A stretch of DNA of 64,000 nucleotides from Plantactinospora soyae (GCF_014874095.1 NZ_JADBEB010000001.1:2294001-2358000); one strand, 5' to 3'. Positions 42,258 through 51,404 are shown, numbered from the stretch's first letter. Made by a program: numbers and translations. Notes: generated by a model from the letters alone, not told the origin.

Positions 42258-42869
42258 TCACCGGCGTGGGCAGACGTCCTTGGCGTTCCGTTCGAACTTC
42301 GACCTCGTCATGATCTCCTGTTTGCGGTTGCCGACCGGTGCTAAAACGTGTTCGGCGTCCAGTTTCTCGAAGACGTCGGTGGTGAACTTCAGCGTGATCG
42401 AATCGCGGAATCCGTAGGCTGCGATCGCGTACCAGACGTCCGGCTGGAGCTGGTGCAGATTCGAGTGGTCGAGTTTCCAGCCGGCGGGCGGCGGGCCGAG
42501 CAGCTCGATCTCGCTGACCGGTTGGGGATCGGTGCTGCTGATCGACCAACTCGGCGAATCGGCGTCCGCCGTCGCGCTGCCGGGCGCGCTCGGGCCGCCA
42601 GACGGTGCCGAAGGCGATGTCGGCGGGTTCGGATCTGCGGTCGGCGGGTTCGTGGTGCCGGTCGACGGGCTCAGGCCGGTGGGCGGCGTGGAGCGGTCTT
42701 CGCGTACGTGGATGGACGTCGTCGAGTGGCTCGACGCGCAGGCAACCGAGACGATCGTCGGCTTGCCGTCGAGGACGGCCAGCGCGGTCAACGGCTCCCT
42801 CGCCGGTGAACAGCCGACGAGGGCAGCCAGGGCCACCGGCAGCAGCAGTACGACGCGGAGGATGCGCAT
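42258..42869 (-). CDS. Putative lipoprotein (203 aa)
   Basis: ATG 42869 gives a signal peptide MRILRVVLLLPVALAALVGC with lipobox LVGC (Cys20). A 40-residue Pro/Ser/Thr-rich linker at about residues 60-105 separates a short N-terminal part from a C-terminal domain (SEIELLGPPPAGWKLDHSN and ITLKFTTDVFEKLDAEHVLA). It is convergent with the 41775 gene. I recognise no family. It is probably exported and membrane anchored; the function is unknown. Confidence 0.75.
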   Translation of the reverse strand: MRILRVVLLLPVALAALVGCSPAREPLTALAVLDGKPTIVSVACASSHSTTSIHVREDRSTPPTGLSPSTGTTNPPTADPNPPTSPSAPSGGPSAPGSATADADSPSWSISSTDPQPVSEIELLGPPPAGWKLDHSNLHQLQPDVWYAIAAYGFRDSITLKFTTDVFEKLDAEHVLAPVGNRKQEIMTRSKFERNAKDVCPRR

Positions 42870-43004
42870 GCTTCCAGCGTGACCATCAATGATCACTGTT
42901 CGAGGTCGGTGTCACCACGATCCGGTGCCATCGGCGTCATCCGCCGCTTCGCGTCGACCAGGCCCGTCCGCGGCCGAGGCCGGCGGCCGGATCGCGGGGA
43001 AGGA

Positions 43005-43211
43005 CTACTGGAAGCGTCGGGTCTCCCACGCTCCAATATGGAACGAGCGGCTTCCGTCGCTGTGCAGGACGGCGAGACCGGCCGGTTCCGGGCGGTACCG
43101 CTCGCCGCGCCGGAGGAACACCGGTGTCCGCAACACCAGCCAGGCGCAGCCCGGACCGGCGGACAACTCATCGATGAGCGTCAGCCGGTCGACGTCCTGC
43201 CACGGCCACAT
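43005..43211 (-). pseudogene. Possible gene remnant in the 42870-43341 gap
   Basis: The 472-bp gap before the GNAT gene has only this candidate. It is an open minus-strand frame whose end (MWPWQDVDRLTLIDELSAGP, then CAWLVLRTPVFLRRGERYRP and GLAVLHSDGSRSFHIGAWET) looks protein-like for about 68 residues, while the sequence upstream does not. No ribosome binding site is convincing. It may be a short real gene or the 3' end of a lost one. The rest of the gap shows no feature. Confidence 0.35.
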
Positions 43212-43341
43212 CAGCAGACCGTACTGGCCGCCCGGCGAAATCGGGTACCCCGACCGGAGGCATGGGTGCAGGATGCTCGGAAAGGCCGCGCTTGTCGTTC
43301 TGAACGCCACCTGTGCGCGTACCGGAAAAGGGGATCTGGGA

Positions 43342-43824
43342 ATGAGTGACGTCCGGACCGAGGAGGTCGCGCCCGATGACTGGCCGGCGTGGCGCGACAT
43401 CCGGCTGCGCTCGCTGTCGCAGGACCCGGCGGCGTTCGGGTCGACCCACGAACGCGAGGCCGTCTTCGACGAGGAGACCTGGCGCTCGCGGATCGACGGC
43501 ACGAGCGGACCGGGCATCCTCGCGTACGCGGACGCCGTACCGGTCGGAATGGGTGCGGGCTGGCTCTACGAGCCGGGCCGGCTCATGGTGGTGGCGATGT
43601 GGACCGAGCCGGACTGGCGTGGGCGTGGGGTGGGTCGGCAGGTCCTCGACCACGTGGTCGGCTGGGCCGTCGAGCGGGCACTCGTGGTCGATCTCTGGGT
43701 CGCCGAGGCCAATCCCGGAGCACGGCGACTCTACGAGCGGTACGGCTTCCGGCCCGACGGTCAGACCGCGCCGATCCGCGAGGGCAGCGACCTGCTCATG
43801 AGCCGGCTCGTCATCGCCTCCTGA
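43342..43824 (+). CDS. GNAT-family N-acetyltransferase
   Basis: This 160-aa protein has the GNAT fold. Motif A reads MVVAMWTEPDWRGRGVGRQV, with the acetyl-CoA pyrophosphate loop R-G-x-G-V-G, and motif B reads DLWVAEANPGARRLYERYGF. The substrate is unknown; the motif order is that of the RimI/YhhY-like group. The start at ATG 43342 follows AAAAGGGG; the ORF's much earlier start runs through non-coding sequence. Confidence 0.9.
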   Translation: MSDVRTEEVAPDDWPAWRDIRLRSLSQDPAAFGSTHEREAVFDEETWRSRIDGTSGPGILAYADAVPVGMGAGWLYEPGRLMVVAMWTEPDWRGRGVGRQVLDHVVGWAVERALVVDLWVAEANPGARRLYERYGFRPDGQTAPIREGSDLLMSRLVIAS

Positions 43825-43876
43825 GCGCCCCACATCGCTCTGAGCCAGCAGCACAAATCTGCAACCTGCTGTATTT

Positions 43877-43892
43877 TTGGAATCGAGTCCAA
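43877..43892. promoter_or_regulatory. Candidate TetR operator
   Basis: The inverted repeat TTGGA-ATCGAG-TCCAA sits in an AT-rich stretch 20 bp before the TetR start codon, with a TTTGAT-like -10 box immediately after it. This is the expected place for self-repression. Confidence 0.5.
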
Positions 43893-43911
43893 TTTTGATA
43901 GCCTGCCCGTC

Positions 43912-44550
43912 GTGGCAGAAGGGCTTCGGGAGCGGAAGAAGCGGCAGACGCGGCAGCGCCTCTCGGCGGTGGCCACCCGGCTGTTCGTGGAGCGCGGCTT
44001 CGCGCAGGTGACGATCGCGGAGGTCGCCGCAGCGGCGGACGTGTCAGTGAACACCGTCTACAACTACTTCGAGGCCAAGGAGGACCTCGTCCTACCGCCG
44101 GACGAGGCGTCTCCGGCGCGGATCGCCGACATCGTGCGGCGACGCACCCCCGGCCAGTCTGCCGCCGGGGCGCTGTTGAGCCAGCTTCGTGACGAGGTGC
44201 GTCGCCGAGATCGCAAACTTGGGTTGACCGAGGGCTTCGCTCCCGTCCTGGAGATGATGCGGGCCGCCCCCACGCTCAGCGCTCGGCTGGAAGAACTCGG
44301 ACGCCAGATGACCGATCGGCTCACGGCCCTACTCGTCGAGGAAACCGGGGCAGGTCAGGATGATCCGCTGCCTCGCGCCATCGCCTGGCAACTCGGCTGC
44401 CTGCACTCGCTGGTCTTCGCCGAGATCGGCAGACGCACCACGGCGGGCGAGGGCCCCGAAGCCATCGCCGAGGCGGCCCTGGCCCTGCTCGACGTTGTCG
44501 AAAGCCTGCTCAGCGAGCAGGTTCTCAGCTATGCCGTACGGAAGGGCTGA
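43912..44550 (+). CDS. TetR-family transcriptional regulator
   Basis: This is a 212-aa protein. The N-terminal HTH (residues 8-60) reads RERKKRQTRQRLSAVATRLF, then FAQVTIAEVAAAADVSVNTV and YNYFEAKEDLV, the canonical TetR pattern. A helical ligand-binding C-terminal domain follows. GTG 43912 has no ribosome binding site and lies about 12 nt after the -10 region, so the message is probably leaderless. It is followed after one base by the DUF6204-like gene, a pairing I have seen for this regulator class. Confidence 0.93.
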   Translation: MAEGLRERKKRQTRQRLSAVATRLFVERGFAQVTIAEVAAAADVSVNTVYNYFEAKEDLVLPPDEASPARIADIVRRRTPGQSAAGALLSQLRDEVRRRDRKLGLTEGFAPVLEMMRAAPTLSARLEELGRQMTDRLTALLVEETGAGQDDPLPRAIAWQLGCLHSLVFAEIGRRTTAGEGPEAIAEAALALLDVVESLLSEQVLSYAVRKG

Positions 44551-44551
44551 C

Positions 44552-44848
44552 ATGTTTCGAGTGGTGATCTCGGGAAAATTCATTGGCTTGGACGACACCG
44601 GCAGAGCCGCCGTGTTGGCGGCGAACGGCGCTGGCTTCACCGAGGCTGGCAGGTTCACCCATGACGCGAGTGTTTCGGCATTCACCTTCCGCTGTCAGGT
44701 GCCGGTGGACCCGGATGATGGCGAACACGAGGCCACCCAGCGGGCGATCAGGGCGCTGGATGCGTACGGCCTTCCCTACCACCCGATCCGTATCGCGGCG
44801 ACGGATATGCGTGAGATCAAGATTCGCCAGAAGGGCCGATGGAGGTAG
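44552..44848 (+). CDS. DUF6204-like small protein
   Basis: This is a 98-aa protein beginning MFRVVISGKFIGLDDTGRAA, with FTEAGRFTHDASVSAFTFRC and a basic end KIRQKGRWR. The pattern (short ferredoxin-like alpha/beta protein downstream of TetR) matches DUF6204 as I remember it; the function is unknown. ATG 44552 lies one base after the TetR stop, so translation is coupled. Confidence 0.75.
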   Translation: MFRVVISGKFIGLDDTGRAAVLAANGAGFTEAGRFTHDASVSAFTFRCQVPVDPDDGEHEATQRAIRALDAYGLPYHPIRIAATDMREIKIRQKGRWR

Positions 44849-44948
44849 CGGGTCCTTCGGCTTGACACTTCGCCGGAACCGGCCACTGATCAGTCGGGTC
44901 GGGTGCAGCTTCGGCCGGACGCTCCGAGAGCCACAAGTAGGAACCCGC

Positions 44949-45166
44949 ACGACGATCACGCCGGTGGAGGTGAGCCACACGGCCGGGTGCGGTGGTTCCT
45001 TCAGGGCGTACGCGCCGAGCAGCACGAGCGCGAAGACCGAGGGAACGGCCAGCGCCGCATCCCGTACCGCAGCGCCAAGCCTCGTGGTCGACGTCCCGTT
45101 TCCTGGCCCACCGACTGCTCCGAGAGGAACGAAGAACTCCGCCGCTCCAGCGTGCGTTCCGCGCAT
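44949..45166 (-). pseudogene. Membrane-protein gene remnant
   Basis: In the 633-bp gap 44849-45481, the minus frame carries one stretch with host-like GC3 and a clear helix (LAVPSVFALVLLGAYALKEP, then PPHPAVWLTSTGVIVV). The flanking sequence in the same frame loses coding character on both sides. It is probably a fragment of a lost membrane protein. The remainder of the gap holds a tRNA-Pro 3'-end repeat (45300-45322) and a terminator. Confidence 0.35.
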
Positions 45167-45299
45167 CGTCACACAGCCTGCCCGTACGTGGTGATCGACC
45201 AGCGCGCCTCTGGACCTGCGACGAGTGGACGCCGAGCGCTCCCGGAGATGATTCAGGGCCAGCCCCTGGTGAGGAGACCGGCCCTGAACTGCACTTACT

Positions 45300-45322
45300 C
45301 TGGTCGGGGTGGCCGGATTCGA
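45300..45322. repeat. Attachment-site-like copy of tRNA-Pro 3' end (23 bp)
   Basis: The 23 bases CTGGTCGGGGTGGCCGGATT+CGA are identical to 47230-47252, which form the CCA end, acceptor strand and part of the T arm of the minus-strand tRNA-Pro(CGG). Beyond them the two copies diverge. It delimits, with the tRNA gene, a segment of about 1.9 kb that ends in an integrase remnant. Confidence 0.75.
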
Positions 45323-45422
45323 CCTACCCACTTATCACGCGAAATTCCGGCGCGGCGCACTAGGAGTGCTTCGCGCCAAGCGCCCCGAGGTCTTAGCCAG
45401 TTAACGACTTCGCCGAGGTCCA

Positions 45423-45465
45423 CACCAAACGGCGTCACCGACCTCGTCGGTGGCGCCGTTTGGTG
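45423..45465. terminator. Terminator after the sigma-partner gene
   Basis: The arms CACCAAACGGCG and CGCCGTTTGGTG (12 bp) continue inward through CACCGA/TCGGTG around a CCTCG loop. The hairpin has about 19 bp of stem and lies 16 bp downstream of the minus-strand stop at 45482. Confidence 0.85.
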
Positions 45466-45481
45466 CAGCCGGGGCGGCGAG

Positions 45482-46189
45482 TCAGCCGCCCACGGAGTGC
45501 GCGTCGCTGGTGACGGTGATGCCCTGCGCGAAACTGACTACCTGATCGGTGGTGAGGCCGACGGAAGTCGGGACCTGCACCAGGACCTTCTTGCCTGCGG
45601 CGTCAGAAAAGATCAACCAGATGACTCCGCCCTTGGCGTGTCCCAGTAGGCCATCCCTGCCGTTCACGGAGACCTTCGTGACGGGCGTCTCGCTGGGCAG
45701 CCGGGACATTCCCTGGAGGGTGACCGCGATGCGACCGTCGTAGCTGACGCTCGATCCCTCCGCCTCGGCACCCTGGGAACCGACGACCATAGGAAGCGCC
45801 GAAGAGGAATCCGCGCCGGGCGGCACGACCACAAATTCGTTCCTGTTCGACGAGATCACCTGCCAGTCAGCCGGTACGGTGTCAACTCTGAAACCGGCCG
45901 GCTGGGTGCCGGTGAAGGCGACGAGCTGAATCCGGGGCGCCTGCTGGGTCGTCGTACCCGACTCGCCTGCGGCAGTGGGCCGGGAACCAGCGGGTCCGAA
46001 TTGAGTGACGCCAACCACCATGGCGGCCACGGCAGCGACAACGAGGCTTGAGCCAGCGATCCGGTTGCGTCGGCGACGGATCAAGGCACGATGCCCACGG
46101 GCCACATCCGCGGCGACAGTCTCCGCACTTGCCGCTGCGGGTGAGTCCACGTGGGGCAGTTCCCTCAGAACATCAACGATTTCCTGCAT
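45482..46189 (-). CDS. Membrane-anchored sigma-factor partner (putative anti-sigma)
   Basis: This 235-aa protein has a cytosolic N-terminus of about 45 residues (MQEIVDVLRELPHVDSPAAA), one transmembrane helix (IAGSSLVVAAVAAMVVGVTQ) and an extracytoplasmic beta-rich domain. No zinc-binding HxxxCxxC is present. It lies 36 bp after a SigE-family sigma gene in the same operon, the usual place of the anti-sigma or signal-transducing partner. ATG 46189 has GGAGAGG 7 nt upstream. The anti-sigma role is inferred from topology and position. Confidence 0.7.
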   Translation of the reverse strand: MQEIVDVLRELPHVDSPAAASAETVAADVARGHRALIRRRRNRIAGSSLVVAAVAAMVVGVTQFGPAGSRPTAAGESGTTTQQAPRIQLVAFTGTQPAGFRVDTVPADWQVISSNRNEFVVVPPGADSSSALPMVVGSQGAEAEGSSVSYDGRIAVTLQGMSRLPSETPVTKVSVNGRDGLLGHAKGGVIWLIFSDAAGKKVLVQVPTSVGLTTDQVVSFAQGITVTSDAHSVGG

Positions 46190-46225
46190 AGCAATACCTC
46201 TCCGATTAGTTTCACCAGCTGTCGA

Positions 46226-46732
46226 TCAAACGAAGTTGTGCTCGTGCTGTGGAAAGACCGCACGCAGATGCTCCAAGCCACGAGCGCTCTGGCTCTTCAC
46301 CGTGCCCTCGCTGCAACCCATCGCGTCTGCGGTTTCGGCGACGCTGAGGTCCTCGACGTAACGCAGCACAACCGCTGCCCGCATGCGGGCCGGCAAAGTG
46401 GCCAGCAACGCCGCCGTCGCCTTCTCGTCCCCGTACGCTGCCTCGGCGGCGGCGACATCCGGCAGCTGCGCCTGGACCCGCTCGCGGCGGCGGAACAGAC
46501 TCCGGCGGTCATCCATCGCCGCGTTCACCACGCAGCGGCGTGCGTAGGCCTCCAGCGTTTCAGGGCGAACCCGCGGCCAAGCGAGGTACAGACGAACCAG
46601 CCCCGTCTGCACCGCGTCCTCAGCCTTGGCCAAGTCACCTGACAGCAGCAGAGTCGCCACACGCACGAGCGCGGCACGTTTGGCCAGCACGAACTCGGTG
46701 AACCTGCGATCTCGTTCGGATCTCCATGTCAC
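46226..46732 (-). CDS. SigE-family ECF RNA polymerase sigma factor
   Basis: This is a 168-aa sigma factor. Region 2 reads FTEFVLAKRAALVRVATLLL, KAEDAVQTGLVRLYLAWPRV and ARRCVVNAAMDDRRSLFRRR. Region 4 reads LLATLPARMRAAVVLRYVED and SVAETADAMGCSEGTVKSQS. This matches the actinobacterial SigE-like (SigE family) group. The start GTG 46732 has GAAGG upstream. It sits between the tRNA-Pro repeats next to an integrase remnant, so it may be cargo of the decayed element, although sequence composition is close to the host's. Confidence 0.93.
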   Translation of the reverse strand: MTWRSERDRRFTEFVLAKRAALVRVATLLLSGDLAKAEDAVQTGLVRLYLAWPRVRPETLEAYARRCVVNAAMDDRRSLFRRRERVQAQLPDVAAAEAAYGDEKATAALLATLPARMRAAVVLRYVEDLSVAETADAMGCSEGTVKSQSARGLEHLRAVFPQHEHNFV

Positions 46733-46907
46733 GGACGCCCGCCTTCTCTCTCGATACTGGACATGTGGACACCGCTCATACGGAATCGGGCTCGTCCGGG
46801 TTGCACGACGGGCCGAATCACCACGGGGATCTCAGTGACCTCATGGTCGACGAGCTCGACCGGCGCGGACGCGCCGGGATCCTCGTGTCGAAGTAGCTAG
46901 TGGCGCT

Positions 46908-47177
46908 GCGACCGTTCGGCGTACTTTCCGCCAGGCCGTGAAGGCTGCTGGAGTCGATTCAGCCGACTGGACGCCCCGAGAGCTGCGACACAGTTTCGTG
47001 TCCGTGCTGTCCAGTAGCGGGGTGACCCTGGAGGACATCGCGGATCTCTGTGGGCACTCGGGTACGACCGTCACGGAGAAGGTCTACCGGCACCAGCTAC
47101 GCCCGGTCCTGCTGAGCGGTGCGGTGGCGATGGATCGCATCTTCGCGCTTGCCCCGGAGGGACAGTCACTCAGTTAG
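46908..47177 (+). pseudogene. Tyrosine integrase, C-terminal remnant
   Basis: The frame reads ATVRRTFRQAVKAAGVDS, then [40 protein letters not shown] and [19 protein letters not shown]. This includes the R-x2-H motif (RELRHSF), the second conserved His (CGHSG) and the catalytic Tyr (EKVYRHQ). Everything N-terminal is missing, and no start codon with a ribosome binding site precedes it (GTG 46938 is the first candidate). The remnant stops about 50 bp before tRNA-Pro, the normal place of an element's integrase gene. Confidence 0.85.
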
Positions 47178-47230
47178 TCACTCAGGAAGCACTAGAGGGC
47201 ATATCCATGGATCGGATATGCCCTCTGACC

Positions 47231-47307
<77 letters not shown>

Positions 47308-47419
47308 AGGCGTGCCGAGCAATAGTAGCCCACCCGACCCGCCGGTCAAATTCGGTATCCGGGCCGGTGCGTCCGGCCCCACACCGACCTGTGGGAACGT
47401 GCCGGAGCAGCCGGACGGC

Positions 47420-48313
47420 TCAGCGGGGGATGAGCGTCAGCAGCGATGCCTCGGGCCGGCAGGCGAACCGGACCGGGGCGGTGGGATGGGTGCCGAGGCC
47501 GGCGGAGACGTGCAGCCAGGCGTCCGAGTCGGGCCAGCGGTGCAGCCCGCGTGCCATGGACCGGGGCAGGTCGCAGTTGGTCGTCAGGGCGCCGACGAAC
47601 GGGACGCGTACCTGCCCGCCGTGGGTGTGTCCGGCGAGCAGCAACTCGAAGCCGTCGGCCGCCATCTCGTCCAGCACCCGGGGCTCGGGCGAGTGGGTGA
47701 GCCCGATGGCGAGGTCGGTCCGCTCCCCGATCTTCCCGGCGACCGAGGAGTAGTCGTCGCGTTCGATGTGCGGGTCGTCCACGCCGACCAGCTCGATCAG
47801 CCGCCCACCGGACTTGATCGTCGTACGGGCGTTGTTCAGGTCCGCCCAGCCGGCGCCGACCAGCACCTCGCGCAGATCCTCGAACGGCAGGTCGACGCCC
47901 TGTACGTACTCGCGCTCCGGCAGCAGGTAGCTGAGCGGGTTCTTCCAGACCGGTCCCCGGTAGTCGTTGGAGCCGAACACGAACGCGCCCGGATAGTCGA
48001 GCATCGGTTGCAGGGCCCGCAGCGCACCGGGTACCGCCTCGGGATGGGCGAGGTTGTCCCCGGTCACCACGACCAGGTCGGGGTCGGTGGCGGCGAGTGA
48101 GGCTACCCAGGCCTGTTTGCGGCGCTGGTCGGGCATCATGTGCAGGTCCGACAGGTGCAGGATGCGCAGCGGTTCGGCATCGGTGGCCAGCACGGGTACG
48201 TCGTACCGGCGCAGGGTGAACATGTTTCGCTCGATGAGCGAGGCGTACGCCAAGGCGGCGCCGCCGGCCACGACGGTCCCGGCGGCCAGCTGGAATACTG
48301 TGCGCTTTCGCAT
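47420..48313 (-). CDS. Metallophosphoesterase
   Basis: This 297-aa protein has the calcineurin-like motifs [10 protein letters not shown] (D-x-H), [10 protein letters not shown] (G-D), [10 protein letters not shown] (G-N-D), LTHSPEP and AGHTHGGQV (GHTH). An N-terminal hydrophobic segment ([20 protein letters not shown]) may be a signal anchor. It probably hydrolyses phosphodiesters or UDP-sugar/lipid phosphates at the membrane. ATG 48313 begins MRKRTVF. A position beside a class A PBP mirrors Rv3682/Rv3683 as I recall. Confidence 0.94.
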   Translation of the reverse strand: MRKRTVFQLAAGTVVAGGAALAYASLIERNMFTLRRYDVPVLATDAEPLRILHLSDLHMMPDQRRKQAWVASLAATDPDLVVVTGDNLAHPEAVPGALRALQPMLDYPGAFVFGSNDYRGPVWKNPLSYLLPEREYVQGVDLPFEDLREVLVGAGWADLNNARTTIKSGGRLIELVGVDDPHIERDDYSSVAGKIGERTDLAIGLTHSPEPRVLDEMAADGFELLLAGHTHGGQVRVPFVGALTTNCDLPRSMARGLHRWPDSDAWLHVSAGLGTHPTAPVRFACRPEASLLTLIPR

Positions 48314-48338
48314 GCCGCTCAGGGTAGTTTGACCGTCC

Positions 48339-48797
48339 ATGGGCACCTTGAAGGACCTCCTGACCTCAGACATGCGCACCGCGCTGAAGGCTCGTGACGA
48401 GTTGACCACCTCGACGCTGCGGATGGCGCTGGCGGCGATCGGTAACGCCGAGGTCGCTGGCAAGGCGAAGCGGGAACTCTCCGACCAGGAGGTGCTGGCG
48501 GTGCTCACCAAGGAGGAGAAGAAGCGCCGGGAGGCGGCGGCCGCGTTCGGTGACGCCGGCCGGGCGGAGCAGGCGGCCCGGGAGCGGGCCGAGGGTGCGG
48601 TGCTGGACCGGTACCTGCCGAAGCAGCTCCCCGACGACGAACTGGCCGATCTGGTCGCGGGGGCGCTGTCCGCCGGTGGGTTCACCGACCGGGGACAGAT
48701 GGGCCCGGCGATGAAGGCGGCACAGGCCGCGGTGGCCGGCCGGGCCGAGGGTGGCCGGGTGGCCGCCGAGGTACGCCGCCAGCTCGGCGCCGGATAG
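48339..48797 (+). CDS. GatB/YqeY domain protein
   Basis: This is a 152-aa protein starting MGTLKDLLTSDMRTALKARD, with STLRMALAAIGNAEV, LSDQEVLAVLTKEEKKRREA and YLPKQLPDDELADLV, the full YqeY pattern. It resembles the C-terminal tRNA-binding domain of GatB, but its own role is unclear. The gene is 25 bp from the divergent metallophosphoesterase start. Confidence 0.95.
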   Translation: MGTLKDLLTSDMRTALKARDELTTSTLRMALAAIGNAEVAGKAKRELSDQEVLAVLTKEEKKRREAAAAFGDAGRAEQAARERAEGAVLDRYLPKQLPDDELADLVAGALSAGGFTDRGQMGPAMKAAQAAVAGRAEGGRVAAEVRRQLGAG

Positions 48798-48860
48798 CGG
48801 TCGCCGGCCCGTCAGCGGCGGACGTCGCCGTTCCGTCAGCGGCGGAGGTCGCCGGCGCCC

Positions 48861-48926
48861 GTCAGCGGACGGAGAACGGGCGGTCAGCGGACGGAGAACG
48901 GCCCGTCAGGAAACGGAGAACGGGCG
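48861..48926. repeat. Three tandem 22-bp repeats
   Basis: The units start at 48861, 48883 and 48905 with consensus GTCAGCGGACGGAGAACGGG+CG. Related GTCAGCGGCGGA units precede at about 48813-48840. They run straight into the terminator stem. Likely slippage-derived; no spacer diversity, so not CRISPR. Confidence 0.8.
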
Positions 48927-48956
48927 GTCACCCCGGCACTGGGGTGACCGCCCGTT
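48919..48956. terminator. Bidirectional terminator, 16-bp perfect stem
   Basis: AACGGGCGGTCACCCC and GGGGTGACCGCCCGTT enclose GGCACT. It lies between the convergent YqeY and PBP genes. Confidence 0.88.
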
Positions 48957-48977
48957 CGTCGTTTCATCCGAGCCCAG

Positions 48978-49006
48978 GGCTACGCCCGCTGGTGGCGGGC
49001 GTAGCC
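48978..49006. terminator. Second hairpin, 12-bp stem
   Basis: GGCTACGCCCGC and GCGGGCGTAGCC enclose TGGTG. It lies 14 bp downstream of the PBP stop and is probably its own terminator. Confidence 0.75.
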
Positions 49007-49019
49007 GGAGTTGGCCTGG

Positions 49020-51404
49020 TCAGCGCCTCGGTGGCGGGTTGCCGCCCGCTCCCTTGCCGTTGCTGACGTCGACGACCACCGGACCGCCCTTGATCGTCCG
49101 ACCGTCCGGGCTGGTGCCGGCCGCCGTACCCTTCGGGCAGCTGGAGTCGACCTCGCCGCCCTTCTCGGCGTCGAAGCCGGCGCCGTTGATCCGGGACAGG
49201 GCCGTCTGGAGCGCCAGGCACTTGACGTCCGGGATGCTCTTCTGGTCGCCCTCGATGATCTTGCCGGAGGGCGGCGTGAACTGGATCGACTTCTTGCCCT
49301 TCATGGCGTCCCGCAGCGCCTGGTAGACCGGGGGATTGACGCCACCCCGCACGTCGTGCCCCATGTTCTGGGTGGTCTCGGCCCAGTCCGGATCGGCGAG
49401 GATGCCGGCCATCGCGAGTTGCTTGGTCATCACGACCAGCGAGGCGCTCTTCTCCGAGTCGGTCGTACCGCTCTTGCCGGCCACCGGCTTTCCGACGATG
49501 CCACGGACGTTCTGCGCGGTGCCGCTGGTGCAACGGGACGTGGAGGAATCGTCACCGACCGGGCAGCGGGCGGCGTCCACGGCGGCCCGGGCCACCTCGG
49601 TCTTGATCCGTTGCTCGCAGCGCGGGTTGGCGATGTCGAGCTTGTTGCCGTCCTGGTCGCGGATCTGCTGCACCGGAATCGGCTCGCAGTACTTGCCGTC
49701 CGCGGCCAGCGTGGCGTACGCGTTGGCCAGCTCCAGCGGCGTCGTCTGGGAGACACCCAGGGTGAACGCGCCCCACTGGTTGGCGTACTGCTTGTTGGAG
49801 GCGAACCGGGCGTCGTTGCTGGCCCGGAAGGTGATGCCCATCCGCTTCGCCGCGTCGACGACCTTGGCCGCGCCGACCCGCTCCTGCAGGGGCACGAAGT
49901 AGGTGTTCACCGACCTGCCGAAGGCGGTCCACATGTTCGACGGCCCGGCCATGCTCTTGTTGGCGTTCTGCGGGCAGTACTTGTTGGTGCCCCCGCAGGC
50001 GGCCGGAGAGCCGTACTCGACGATGTACTTCGTCTGGGCGACCTCTTTGGCATTGATCGTGTGGTGCAGCGGGTAGCCGTTCTCCAGGGCCGCCACGATC
50101 GTGAAGATCTTGAACGTCGAGCCGGCCTGGTAGCCGGTGATGTCGCCGCCACCGGTCAGCAGCGGGTTGGTGGTGTTCGGGTACGTGCCCCGGATGTTCT
50201 TTCTCTTCTTGGCCGGGTTTGTGGAGATCTTGTTCGCTGGTTTCTTCGGGTCGTCCAGCTTGTAGTTCCGGTTGACGGCCAGGGCGCGGACGCGTCCGCT
50301 GCCGGGCTCGACCGCCGCCAGCATCATCGCTTCCTTCTTGCCCGTCTTGACGTTGCGCTCGATGGCGTCCTTGGCCGCCTTCTGCGTCTTCGCGTCGAGG
50401 GTGGTGACGATGCTGTAGCCGCCGCTCTTGAGCCGGCGCTCCCGGTCGTACTGGGTGGGGCCGAACGTCTCCTGCTGCATCCACCAGCGGTAGAAGAAGT
50501 CGCAGAAGAAGCCCCAGTCGTTCTTGTTGGTGGCGACGCAGCCGTTGGGGGTGCGCTTGTCCTTGACCGTCAGCTTGACCGCCTTGGCCGCGGTGGCCTC
50601 CTCCGGCGTGATCGCCTTCGTCTCCACCATCTGGTCGAGCACCCAGTTGCGCCGCTCGACGGCGGCCGGGTAACCGCTCTTGGTGGTCGGGTCGTTGTCC
50701 GAGGGCGCCTTCACCATGCCCGCGAGCATCGCGGCCTCGTCGAGCTTCAGGTTCTTCGGAAGCTTGCCGAAGTAGACCTGGCTGGCCGCGAAGATGCCGT
50801 ACGCGCCGTTGCCGAACGGGGCGATGTTGAGGTAGCCCTCCAGGATCTCGTCCTTGGACAGGTCGGCGTCCAGTTGCAGGGCGTACCGCATTTCGCGGAG
50901 CTTCCGGGCGCTGGTGTCCTCGGTGGCGGCGACGACGTCCTGCGGGTGGGTCGCCGAGTAGGCGATGGTGAGCCGGACGTACTGCATCGTCAACGTCGAG
51001 GCACCCTGAGTGGTGACGCCCGCCTGGTTGTTCGCCACGAACGCCCGGGCGACACCGTTCATGTCGACGCCGTTGTGTTCGTAGAAGCGCTTGTCCTCGG
51101 CGGCGATCAGGGCCTTGCCGACGGTCGGTGCGACATCCTTCAGTGCCACGTCGCGGCGGTTCTCGTCGTACATGGTCGCCAGCGGTGTCTTACCGTCCGA
51201 CGCGTACATGTAGCTGATCTGCGGCGCCTTCTTGACGGTCAGTTCGGTGGGTAGTTTGTCGAACGTCTCCGAGCCGGCCTTCGCTGCCAGTCCGGACATC
51301 GCCACTGCGGGGAAGGCGGCGGCCGCGACCACCACGCCGGCCAGCAGGCCACAGATCAGCAGCGACGCGGCGTTGGTGAAGACATTGTGGTCACGCTTCC
51401 GCAT
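49020..51404 (-). CDS. Class A penicillin-binding protein (PonA2 type) with PASTA-like end
   Basis: This is a 794-aa bifunctional peptidoglycan synthase. It has a membrane anchor at residues 13-35. The glycosyltransferase domain includes AAEDKRFYEHNGVD (catalytic Glu103), TLTMQYVR and NIAPFGNGAYGI. The transpeptidase domain has STFK (Ser429), SVN (498-500) and KSGT (644-647). The last 80 residues, including IPDVKCLALQTALSRINGAG, form a PASTA domain. ATG 51404 is preferred over GTG 51413 because GAGGTGA lies 5 nt before it. It is divergent from the WblA gene; the same order is known around ponA2/whiB4 in mycobacteria. Confidence 0.96.
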   Translation of the reverse strand: MRKRDHNVFTNAASLLICGLLAGVVVAAAAFPAVAMSGLAAKAGSETFDKLPTELTVKKAPQISYMYASDGKTPLATMYDENRRDVALKDVAPTVGKALIAAEDKRFYEHNGVDMNGVARAFVANNQAGVTTQGASTLTMQYVRLTIAYSATHPQDVVAATEDTSARKLREMRYALQLDADLSKDEILEGYLNIAPFGNGAYGIFAASQVYFGKLPKNLKLDEAAMLAGMVKAPSDNDPTTKSGYPAAVERRNWVLDQMVETKAITPEEATAAKAVKLTVKDKRTPNGCVATNKNDWGFFCDFFYRWWMQQETFGPTQYDRERRLKSGGYSIVTTLDAKTQKAAKDAIERNVKTGKKEAMMLAAVEPGSGRVRALAVNRNYKLDDPKKPANKISTNPAKKRKNIRGTYPNTTNPLLTGGGDITGYQAGSTFKIFTIVAALENGYPLHHTINAKEVAQTKYIVEYGSPAACGGTNKYCPQNANKSMAGPSNMWTAFGRSVNTYFVPLQERVGAAKVVDAAKRMGITFRASNDARFASNKQYANQWGAFTLGVSQTTPLELANAYATLAADGKYCEPIPVQQIRDQDGNKLDIANPRCEQRIKTEVARAAVDAARCPVGDDSSTSRCTSGTAQNVRGIVGKPVAGKSGTTDSEKSASLVVMTKQLAMAGILADPDWAETTQNMGHDVRGGVNPPVYQALRDAMKGKKSIQFTPPSGKIIEGDQKSIPDVKCLALQTALSRINGAGFDAEKGGEVDSSCPKGTAAGTSPDGRTIKGGPVVVDVSNGKGAGGNPPPRR

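Noticed and set aside
46765-46896. 43-aa plus-strand ORF (VDTAHTESG...) before the integrase remnant
   Set aside because: Too short, no ribosome binding site and no recognisable similarity; probably chance.
48861-48926. CRISPR-like array
   Set aside because: Units are contiguous with no unique spacers and no cas genes nearby; the 21-bp array at 13847-13930 fails for the same reason.
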